This document shows, in pieces, positions 5,380 through 11,380 of a stretch of 11,380 nucleotides of DNA (the stretch's first letter is position 1; each line of letters begins with the position of its first letter). Below the pieces are notes generated by a model that saw nothing but the letters and a program-made list of their open reading frames with translations, did not search any database and was not told the DNA's origin. A program made the translations under genes and the position numbers. This stretch comes from an uncultured Clostridia bacterium (GTDB taxonomy: Bacteria; Bacillota; Clostridia; Christensenellales; Borkfalkiaceae). The DNA is taken from the NCBI GenBank assembly GCA_905235815.1, contig CAJOMT010000033.1:1-11380 (forward strand), read 5' to 3'.

Positions 5380-7161
5380 ATGAAAAAGAAAGAAAAGAAA
5401 GTATGTAGAACGTCCATAGGCGGACAAGCGGTATTAGAGGGCGTAATGATGCGCGGCAGAACCTCTATGGCGACCGCCGTAAGGGACGGCGAGGGCGTTA
5501 TCCGCTTGGAGGCGGAAAGGCTCAAACCGAATAAGGGAATAATCAATAAAATACCCATCGTCAGAGGTGCGGTAAATTTTTTCGTGTCTATGTATACGGG
5601 CGTAAAAATTCTGTCTCGTTCAGCCGAAGTCTACGGCGAGGACGACTCGGAGCCCTCGAAATTCGAAAAATGGCTGGCAAAAACCTTTAAAGTGGACATA
5701 ATGAGCGTCGTTATGTTCTTGGGCGTAGTGCTGGGCTTGGCGTTTTCGATAGGACTTTTTTTCCTCGTACCGCAGTTGCTCGGTACTCTTTTCGAGAAGT
5801 ACGTTACCGATATACCCGTATGGCGAAACGTTTTCGAGGGGGTACTCAGAATAGCGATTTTCGTCCTATATATTTTACTGACTTCGCTACTAAAAGATAT
5901 GCGAAGAACTTATATGTACCACGGCGCGGAACATAAGACCATAACTTGTTACGAAAAGGGGCTTCCGCTTACGGTTGAAAACGTCAGGGGTTGCAGAAGG
6001 GTACACGACAGGTGCGGAACTACGTTTATGTTTTTCGTAATGTTCGTCAGTATCTTCGTGTTTACGATTTTCGGGGCGATATTCCCGATGATAACGGAGG
6101 GTGCTCTTAGATTTTTGGCGAAATTAGCGTTACTGCCTATTATTGCCGGAATATCTTACGAACTCTTGAAATTGCTTGCAAAGACCGATTCGCCGTTAGT
6201 TTATATATTTAAGTTACCGGGGCTTTTGCTTCAAAAACTTACTACCAGAGAGCCGACGGACGATATGATCGAAGTGGCGATCACTTCGTTTAACAAAGTC
6301 TTGAAAATGGACGCCGATCCGAACGAACCAGAATGTAGTTTTGTATGTCCCGAAAAACTTTCGCTTTTACTTAAAAGGGTAAAGGAGAGTTTTGCGGAAA
6401 AAGGCATAGATGAATCCGATGCGGAATGGATCGTATCTTCGGTTACCGGAATAAAGAGAAGCGAAATGTCCGAGGAAAAGAAGATATCTGCGTCAAACGT
6501 CGAAAAAATAAACGCATTAGTCGAGGAAAGACTTACGGGCAAACCGCTATGTTATTGTTTGGGCAATCAAGATTTTTACGGCTTTGAGATAAAGACGGAT
6601 AATCGTGCGCTCATACCTCGCCCCGAAACCGAAGAACTCGTATCCGAGGCGGTAAAATCGATAAAGGAAACGGACAGAGTTCTCGATTTATGCACGGGCA
6701 GCGGCGCAATAGCGGTTGCTGTGAAATCGCTGACCAAAGCGACGGTAGTCGCAAGCGATATAAGCGCAGACGCAATAGCGCTCGCAAGAGAGAATTTTGA
6801 AAAGAACGGACTCGATATCGAGGCCGTTACGGGCGATATGTTCGAGGGCGTAGACGGCAAATTCGACGTAATAATAAGCAATCCGCCCTATATAAAGAGT
6901 GCGGATATGGAAAATTTACAGACCGAAGTAAAGGACTATGAACCGACGCTTGCGCTTGACGGCGGCGACGACGGCTTGAAATTTTACAGAATAATTGCCG
7001 AAAGAGCGCAAGACTACTTAAACGAAAACGGCAGGTTGTATCTCGAAATCGGGTACGATCAGGGCGATGAAGTGAGAGAACTGTTGGACGAAAAATACAG
7101 CGTCGAAATTATAAAAGATATAAGCGGAAACGAAAGGATCGTCAAGGCGGAATTGAAATGA
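5380..7161 (+). CDS. prmC: DUF1385 membrane protein fused to PrmC release-factor glutamine methyltransferase
   Basis: One frame of 593 residues joins two normally separate proteins. Residues 1 to about 321 are a DUF1385 (YqhQ) protein, with SIGGQAVLEGVMMRG (12-26), several hydrophobic membrane segments (about 108-135, 155-171, 216-240 and 246-266), YHGAEHKTITCYE (180-192) and RRVHDRCGTTF (206-216). Its function is unknown, though the His, Glu and Cys residues suggest a metal site. Residues about 322-593 are a full-length PrmC (HemK), the SAM-dependent enzyme that N5-methylates the glutamine of the GGQ motif in RF1 and RF2. It has PRPETE (413-418), the SAM-binding LDLCTGSGAIAVAV (435-448) and catalytic NPPY (501-504). 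No stop, frameshift or well-placed internal start was seen at the junction. The ATG at 5380 fits the DUF1385 family N-terminus, but no SD precedes it; an in-frame GTG at 5356 also lacks one. The stop overlaps prfA (ATGA). Confidence 0.92.
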   Translation: MKKKEKKVCRTSIGGQAVLEGVMMRGRTSMATAVRDGEGVIRLEAERLKPNKGIINKIPIVRGAVNFFVSMYTGVKILSRSAEVYGEDDSEPSKFEKWLAKTFKVDIMSVVMFLGVVLGLAFSIGLFFLVPQLLGTLFEKYVTDIPVWRNVFEGVLRIAIFVLYILLTSLLKDMRRTYMYHGAEHKTITCYEKGLPLTVENVRGCRRVHDRCGTTFMFFVMFVSIFVFTIFGAIFPMITEGALRFLAKLALLPIIAGISYELLKLLAKTDSPLVYIFKLPGLLLQKLTTREPTDDMIEVAITSFNKVLKMDADPNEPECSFVCPEKLSLLLKRVKESFAEKGIDESDAEWIVSSVTGIKRSEMSEEKKISASNVEKINALVEERLTGKPLCYCLGNQDFYGFEIKTDNRALIPRPETEELVSEAVKSIKETDRVLDLCTGSGAIAVAVKSLTKATVVASDISADAIALARENFEKNGLDIEAVTGDMFEGVDGKFDVIISNPPYIKSADMENLQTEVKDYEPTLALDGGDDGLKFYRIIAERAQDYLNENGRLYLEIGYDQGDEVRELLDEKYSVEIIKDISGNERIVKAELK

Positions 7162-8228
7162 TAGAAAAACTCGAAGGCATATACGAAAGGTTTAACAAAC
7201 TCGACGAATTGATGGCGGATCCGTCCGTTATTTCCGATATGGATAAATGGAAAAGTTACGCCAAAGAGAGAGCGGAGTTGGAAGAAACCGCTTTAAAGTA
7301 TGGCGAGTATAAACGAGTCGAAGATGAAATGCGCAGTGCGGAAGAACTTCTTTCTACCGAAACGGATAGAGAAATGCGTGAAATGCTCGAAGAAGATTAT
7401 TATGCTTCCAAGCAAAAACTTGCCGATTTGACGGACGAATTGAAGATTTTGCTTCTTCCGAAAGATCCCGACGACGACAAGAACGTAATAGTCGAAATAA
7501 GGGGCGGAGCCGGAGGAGAAGAGGCGGCGTTGTTTGGCTACGAACTATACAGAATGTACGTAAAATATGCTGAACAGAACCGCTGGAAAACCGAGGAAAT
7601 AGACAGTAATATGACCGAACTCGGCGGAGTCAAGGAAGTAGTCTTTTCAATAAGCGGTAAGGGAGTTTACAGCAAACTCAAATACGAGAGCGGCGTGCAT
7701 AGAGTTCAGCGTGTGCCGGATACCGAATCGCAGGGCAGAATACACACTTCCACGGTAACGGTAGCGGTTTTGCCGGAGGCAGAGGACGTCGAAGTCGAAA
7801 TAGACGAAAAGGATCTGAAAATAGATACTTACCGTTCGAGCGGCGCAGGCGGACAGCACGTCAACAAGACGGAATCTTGTATAAGAATGACGCATTTACC
7901 GACGGGAATCGTCGTTACGTGTCAAGACGAACGTTCGCAGATAAAGAACAGAGAAAAGGCGATGAAAGTTATGAAAAGCCGCCTATATGACTATTATAAT
8001 TCAAAATATCAGAGCGAGTATGCGGCTAACAGAAAGAGTCTGGTCGGAACGGGCGACCGCTCGGAGAGGATAAGGACTTATAATTATCCGCAAGGCAGAG
8101 TAACGGATCACAGGATAGGATATACTATCTATACGTTGCAACAGTTTTTAATGGGCGACCTCGACGGAATGATAGAGGCGCTGCAAATAGCCGACAGGGA
8201 AGCAAAACTCGCCGGAAGCGAGGAATAA
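7158..8228 (+). CDS. prfA: Peptide chain release factor 1
   Basis: RF1 reads UAA and UAG stop codons and triggers peptide release on the ribosome. At 356 residues it is close to the usual 355-360. The N-terminal helical domain is followed by IRGGAGGEEAALF (114-126). The stop-codon-reading PxT motif is PDT at 187-189, within HRVQRVPDTESQGRIHTS. The catalytic GGQ lies at 231-233 in SSGAGGQHVNKTES. PxT rather than the SPF motif of RF2 fixes the assignment. The GGQ glutamine is the methylation target of PrmC, encoded immediately upstream. The ATG overlaps the PrmC stop in ATGA, so translation is coupled. The C-terminal domain is complete, ending EALQIADREAKLAGSEE. Confidence 0.97.
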   Translation: MIEKLEGIYERFNKLDELMADPSVISDMDKWKSYAKERAELEETALKYGEYKRVEDEMRSAEELLSTETDREMREMLEEDYYASKQKLADLTDELKILLLPKDPDDDKNVIVEIRGGAGGEEAALFGYELYRMYVKYAEQNRWKTEEIDSNMTELGGVKEVVFSISGKGVYSKLKYESGVHRVQRVPDTESQGRIHTSTVTVAVLPEAEDVEVEIDEKDLKIDTYRSSGAGGQHVNKTESCIRMTHLPTGIVVTCQDERSQIKNREKAMKVMKSRLYDYYNSKYQSEYAANRKSLVGTGDRSERIRTYNYPQGRVTDHRIGYTIYTLQQFLMGDLDGMIEALQIADREAKLAGSEE

Positions 8229-8231
8229 AAT

Positions 8232-9425
8232 ATGGAAATATCCAAAAGAGGCGGCCAAATAGCGCCGTCTGCTACACTTGAAATATCCGCAAAAGTGAAG
8301 GCGCTTAAAGCGGAGGGAAAACAAATAGTTGCATTTACCGCAGGCGAGCCGGATTTCAATACGCCGGAGTATATTATAGATGCGGCGAAGCGTGCATTGG
8401 ACGAGGGCAAGACGAAATACACGGCGAGTTCGGGAATACCCGAACTTAAAAGGGCTATCGTAAAAAAGTTTAAAAATGATAACGGATTGGACTATACCGA
8501 AAGTCAGATAGTCGTATCCGACGGCGCAAAGAGTTCTTTGTTTCACGCCTTGTCGGCTATCATAAACGAGGGCGACGAGGTGATAGTTGCCGCTCCGTAT
8601 TGGGTAACTTACGTAGAGCAAATCAAACTTTGCCAAGGCGTTAGCGTAGTAATCAATACCGACAAAAAGTCGGGCTATAAGTTGATTAAACCCGATTTAG
8701 AGAAAGCTATAACCCCTAAAACCAAGTGCATTATAATAAATTCTCCGACCAATCCCACGGGCGTTGTGTATAATGAAAAGGAACTTAAAGACATAGCGGA
8801 AGTGGCGGAAGAACACGGTCTATACGTCATATCCGACGAAGTTTACGAAAAACTCGTATTCGGCGATCAAAAGCATATATCGATAGCAGGGCTCAGCGAT
8901 TATATGAAAGAACATACGATAACCGTAAACGGCGTTTCCAAGACGTATTCGATGACGGGGTGGAGAATAGGCTATCTTGCCGCTCCTGAGAACGTGGCGA
9001 AAGCGATAGGAAATATACAGAGCCATACTACGAGCAACCCTTGCAGTTTTGCGCAGTATGCGTCGTTAGAGGCGCTGTCCGGCGAGCAAGGGGAAGAATT
9101 TATAGCGAAAATGAAAAACGAGTTTTCTTTGAGGAGAGAACTGATTTGCGATTTATTGAACGAGGGCGGACTCGATTATATATACCCGAACGGCGCTTTT
9201 TACGTTTTTTTGAATATTGAAAAGTATATAGGAAAGGAATATAACGGCAAGAAAATAGACGGTAGCGTCTGTTTTGCCGATTGTCTGTTAGAAGCCGGAG
9301 TTGCGGTAGTTCCCGGAATTGCGTTCGGGGCGGACGGTTTTGTCAGACTTTCGTATACGGTGTCGAGAGACGATATAAAAGTCGGAATAGGCAGAATTTG
9401 TGAATTTATTAAAGCGTTAAAGTGA
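8232..9425 (+). CDS. aspB: Class I PLP aminotransferase, probably aspartate aminotransferase
   Basis: The 397 residues match the class Ib aspartate aminotransferases typified by Bacillus AspB. Such enzymes exchange the amino group between aspartate and 2-oxoglutarate using PLP in the cytoplasm. Landmarks are GEPDFNTP (38-45), NSPTNPTG (170-177, with N174 contacting PLP), SDEVYEKL (201-208, with D202), the Schiff-base lysine K237 in NGVSKTYSMTGWRIGY with R245, and the carboxylate-binding R372 in VRLSYTVS. Substrate preference cannot be settled by eye, since aromatic or prephenate aminotransferases share this frame; the gene symbol is therefore provisional. AGGA at 8221-8224, seven bases before the ATG, overlaps the end of prfA. 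The gap to prfA is three bases, so it is in the same operon. It is last in the operon and metabolically unrelated to the translation genes before it. Confidence 0.9.
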   Translation: MEISKRGGQIAPSATLEISAKVKALKAEGKQIVAFTAGEPDFNTPEYIIDAAKRALDEGKTKYTASSGIPELKRAIVKKFKNDNGLDYTESQIVVSDGAKSSLFHALSAIINEGDEVIVAAPYWVTYVEQIKLCQGVSVVINTDKKSGYKLIKPDLEKAITPKTKCIIINSPTNPTGVVYNEKELKDIAEVAEEHGLYVISDEVYEKLVFGDQKHISIAGLSDYMKEHTITVNGVSKTYSMTGWRIGYLAAPENVAKAIGNIQSHTTSNPCSFAQYASLEALSGEQGEEFIAKMKNEFSLRRELICDLLNEGGLDYIYPNGAFYVFLNIEKYIGKEYNGKKIDGSVCFADCLLEAGVAVVPGIAFGADGFVRLSYTVSRDDIKVGIGRICEFIKALK

Positions 9426-9458
9426 AATAATCGTAAAAATTATAAAAAAAATAAAAAT

Positions 9459-9492
9459 AGCCGTTAAAAATCCTTGAAAATTTACGGCTTTT
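9459..9492. terminator. Terminator after the aminotransferase gene
   Basis: AGCCGT (9459-9464) pairs with ACGGCT (9484-9489). The stem extends inward by AAA/TTT across a single bulged T, and only TTTT follows. On the minus strand an A-rich stretch at 9444-9457 would give a T-tract. The hairpin is a moderate terminator that overlaps the next promoter. Confidence 0.55.
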
Positions 9493-9502
9493 AGGTTAAA
9501 AT
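9474..9502 (+). promoter_or_regulatory. Promoter of the P-loop gene
   Basis: TTGAAA (9474-9479) and TAAAAT (9497-9502) are separated by 17 bases. A TATAAT at 9502-9507 overlaps but gives poor spacing. The -35 lies inside the loop of the preceding terminator hairpin, so terminator and promoter share sequence. Confidence 0.6.
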
Positions 9503-9532
9503 ATAATTAAACTAGAAATCGGAGGTTTTTCA

Positions 9533-9931
9533 ATGTTAAAACTTGTGTACGGACCTAAGGGTACGGGTAAGACAAAAATTATTTTAGACGACGTGAATAA
9601 GGCGGCGGAAATTGCAAAGGGCAACGTCGTATTCATAACCGACAAGAGGATAAGTTCGGTATCCATAAATATCAACGTAAGATGCGTTTATACCGAAGAA
9701 TACGAAATAAATTCCGTCGAGGGATTTAACGGATTTATAAAAGGACTTTTAGCGGGAAACAGCGATATAGAATATTTGTTCATAGACGGCATTGCGAGAA
9801 TTACAAAGGGAACGCTCGATGAAGTCGAAAGCTTGCTTGCTTCTTTAAGCGGCAGCGACTTAAACGTCGAGATGACGATAAGTTCTTCAAAAGAAGATAT
9901 GCCGGCATATATGCTCGCATATCTCAAATAA
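9533..9931 (+). CDS. Small P-loop NTPase-like protein of unknown function
   Basis: The 132-residue soluble protein starts with strand 1 and a Walker A motif, LVYGPKGTGKTK (4-15). A hydrophobic strand VVFITDK (32-38) follows, then a Walker B-like strand YLFIDG (81-86). The C-terminal third has an amphipathic helix (about 93-106) and a strand, VEMTISSS (112-119). It lacks the length and the second half of AAA+ or RecA proteins, so it is a minimal P-loop domain. Similar short proteins occur in Clostridia, sometimes labelled as PilT-related without clear support. The SD is strong (GGAGG at 9521-9525, seven bases before the ATG). It has its own promoter and a terminator after it, so it is partly separate from the genes that follow. 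Nucleotide binding is well supported; its role is not known. Confidence 0.75.
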   Translation: MLKLVYGPKGTGKTKIILDDVNKAAEIAKGNVVFITDKRISSVSININVRCVYTEEYEINSVEGFNGFIKGLLAGNSDIEYLFIDGIARITKGTLDEVESLLASLSGSDLNVEMTISSSKEDMPAYMLAYLK

Positions 9932-9944
9932 GAGAAATTTAACG

Positions 9945-9969
9945 GCGGAGAGGCGACTTTCCGCTTTTT
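9945..9969 (+). terminator. Terminator after the P-loop gene
   Basis: An 8-bp stem GCGGAGAG/CTTTCCGC (9945-9952 with 9957-9964, one G-U pair) is capped by a GCGA tetraloop of the GNRA type and followed by T5 (9965-9969). No convincing promoter lies between it and the next start at 9999, so it may be leaky or act as an attenuator. Confidence 0.7.
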
Positions 9970-9998
9970 AAATAAATTCAAATTAAAAGCGAGATAAT

Positions 9999-10886
9999 AT
10001 GTTTGGCTACGTTAAACCCGATCTACCGTATCTTTATTTAAAAGACGATACTCTTTATAAGGCTCTTTATTGCGGAGTCTGTAAAAGTATGGGAAAATTT
10101 TCGCAAATTTCGAGATTGAGTCTGACGTACGATATAGCGTTTCTGTCCGCTGTCGTCCATAATCTTGCGGGCGAGGACGTAACAATAAAGGGGGAACGCT
10201 GTATAGCGCACCCTATCGTGAAAAAGCCTATGGCGTCGAGGGACGACATAACCGCAATGTGCGCCGGAACGAATATAATTTTAGCGTACTATAAAATCAA
10301 GGACGACGTTATAGACGAAAAAAAAGGCAGAGCAAAACTTCTTATACTGAATAAGGCTTATAAAAAGGCGGACAAGCGTTATCACGAGATATCCGAAATA
10401 ATAAAGACGCATTATGATGGTTTAAGAAAGTGTGAAAATGCCAAAGAAAACAGTATAGACAAACTAAGCGACTATTCTGCGCTTATAATGCAGGAAGTGA
10501 GCAGATATCTTTTAAAAGAGCACTCTACCGAGGACAGCGAAAGACTTTTCTACTTTTTAGGCAAGTGGATTTATCTTATCGACGCTTTGGACGACTATGA
10601 CAAAGATATAAAAAAGGGGAACTACAATCCTTTTTATTACGCTTACGGAGAAATAGAGACGAGAGAAAAACTATTATCCGAGAAAAAAGCGGAAATTTCT
10701 TTTATATTTGCGGATATTTTTGCCAATTTAAAGCAGAGTGCGGAAAATCTTGAATGGAAATTCAATCACGACTTGATTGATAACATAATACTTCGGGGAA
10801 TTACGAGTATTACGCTTGAAGTATTCAAGGGAGAATACGGAAAGCGGAAAAAGAAGCAAGTCGGGATATCGGAGGTAAAAAATTGA
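9999..10886 (+). CDS. DUF5685-family protein
   Basis: The 295 residues open MFGYVKPDLPYLYLKDD and continue with LYCGVCKSMG (23-32) and LSLTYDIAFLSAVV (40-53), the pattern of the DUF5685 family of Clostridia, whose function is not established. A possible metal site is formed by C25, C28, C68 and H71 (GERCIAHP), with C88 nearby. The rest appears mostly helical, with no membrane segment. Two Asp-rich motifs stand out: KDDVIDEKKG (101-110) and LIDALDDYDKDIKKG (193-207). Their look and spacing recall the two DDxxD sites of trans-polyprenyl diphosphate synthases, which is an inference. The SD is poor (GCGAG, five bases before the ATG). The stop overlaps the next gene's start (TTGA), so the two are translationally coupled. 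Membership in DUF5685 is recalled, not searched. Confidence 0.75.
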   Translation: MFGYVKPDLPYLYLKDDTLYKALYCGVCKSMGKFSQISRLSLTYDIAFLSAVVHNLAGEDVTIKGERCIAHPIVKKPMASRDDITAMCAGTNIILAYYKIKDDVIDEKKGRAKLLILNKAYKKADKRYHEISEIIKTHYDGLRKCENAKENSIDKLSDYSALIMQEVSRYLLKEHSTEDSERLFYFLGKWIYLIDALDDYDKDIKKGNYNPFYYAYGEIETREKLLSEKKAEISFIFADIFANLKQSAENLEWKFNHDLIDNIILRGITSITLEVFKGEYGKRKKKQVGISEVKN

Positions 10887-11380
10887 AAAGCGACTACTAT
10901 GAAGTTTTCGGTTTAAGCGAAAATGCGAGCGATGAGGAAATCGACAAAAAATACGAGGAACTTAAAGCGAAGTATTCCGAGGACAGATTTTTAGAGGGCG
11001 AAGCGGGCAACGAGGCGGCGAGGAAACTTACCGAACTTGAAACCGCATACAGAGAAATAGTTTCGGAGAGAAAAGAGGACAACTTTGCTTCTTCCGAAGA
11101 CGGATATTACTCAGAGTTAGAGGCGGCAATAAAGAGGGGCGATTTGAACGCCGCTCAAAATATGCTCGATTCTTTTAACGAGAGGAATGCGGAATGGCAT
11201 TATTTGCAGTCCGTAGTTTTCTACAAGAAAAATTGGACCAACGAGAGCAAGAAACAACTCGAAATAGCAATGCAAATGGATCCGGACAACCAAAAATACA
11301 AAAATTCTTACGAGAAATTAAACGCTAAAATAAATAATAATGCGAATAAGAATTTTACGGATTATAGCGGTAATACTCGT
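10883..11380 (+). CDS. J-domain-like protein with TPR-like helices (3' end beyond the window)
   Basis: The frame starts at TTG 10883, seven bases after a perfect GGAGG (10871-10875), and stays open for 166 codons to the window edge. Residues 3-59 have the helix pattern of a J-domain: YYEVFGLSENASDEEIDKKY (5-24) as helices I and II, then helix III and a terminal ETAYREI (53-59). The HPD tripeptide that activates Hsp70 ATPase is replaced by S32-E33-D34, so it probably cannot stimulate DnaK in the usual way. Residues 75-150 contain AAIKRGDLNAAQNMLDSF and a second helix pair with EIAMQMDPDNQKY, resembling tetratricopeptide repeats. The Asn-rich end (about 150-166) looks like a linker. The start overlaps the DUF5685 stop by two bases, so the pair is likely co-translated. 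Confidence 0.8.
   Translation, partial: MKSDYYEVFGLSENASDEEIDKKYEELKAKYSEDRFLEGEAGNEAARKLTELETAYREIVSERKEDNFASSEDGYYSELEAAIKRGDLNAAQNMLDSFNERNAEWHYLQSVVFYKKNWTNESKKQLEIAMQMDPDNQKYKNSYEKLNAKINNNANKNFTDYSGNTR

Noticed and set aside
7344..7751. PDT instead of PAT or PVT in RF1 as a sign of altered stop-codon use
   Set aside because: The middle residue of the RF1 PxT motif varies among bacteria (Bacilli have other residues), and genes here end at TAA and TGA in the normal way, so no recoding is implied.
8148..8636. 162-codon minus-strand open frame spanning the prfA-aminotransferase junction
   Set aside because: It is antisense to two clear genes, with no motif and no start signals.
1..11380. 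CRISPR array, prophage, transposase or defence island
   Set aside because: No regular spaced repeats, integrase, transposase or known defence genes are present; apart from the tRNA-end duplication the window reads as core chromosome.

Overview
The window looks like chromosomal core sequence from a Gram-positive clostridial bacterium (Bacillota, Clostridia). Supporting signs are spoVG, strong Shine-Dalgarno (SD) sites, consensus sigma-A promoters with 17-bp spacers, AT-rich intergenic DNA, frequent ATA and AGA codons, and the order rpmE, DUF1385, prmC, prfA. An uncultured gut lineage is plausible but cannot be proved from the sequence. No phage, transposase, CRISPR array or resistance gene is visible.

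Layout, left to right. (1) 1-1533: the 3' end of an unidentified gene, overlapped by a 479-residue protein that resembles a GT-B glycosyltransferase of the MGDG-synthase/MurG type. (2) 1534-2098: a non-coding stretch with a long hairpin, a tRNA-Pro(GGG) gene with its own promoter and terminator, a structured element ending in an exact 21-bp copy of the tRNA 3' end, a second long hairpin, and the spoVG terminator. (3) 2099-3870: spoVG (minus) and murC (plus), diverging from an A/T-tract region. (4) 3855-4984: a 20-bp-stem convergent terminator and a minus-strand zinc-type dehydrogenase-like gene with its own promoter. (5) 5039-9425: a translation-linked operon of rpmE (L31), a DUF1385-PrmC fusion, prfA (RF1) and a class I aspartate aminotransferase. 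(6) 9474-11380: a small P-loop protein, a DUF5685-type protein and a J-domain-like protein with TPR-like helices, cut by the window end.

How the genes work together: PrmC methylates the GGQ glutamine of release factors and is translationally coupled (ATGA overlap) to RF1, one of its substrates. rpmE sits upstream in the same direction, so ribosome assembly and termination genes are grouped. MurC is a cytoplasmic step of peptidoglycan synthesis, and SpoVG is a nucleic-acid-binding regulator. The last two genes overlap by two bases and probably work together, but their role is unknown.

The most notable observations are the duplicated tRNA 3' end, the DUF1385-PrmC fusion, a J-domain lacking its HPD motif, a DUF5685 protein with two Asp-rich motifs recalling polyprenyl synthases, and an alcohol-dehydrogenase-like protein that keeps the structural zinc cysteines but appears to lack catalytic zinc ligands. 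No complete new defence or mobile system was found.
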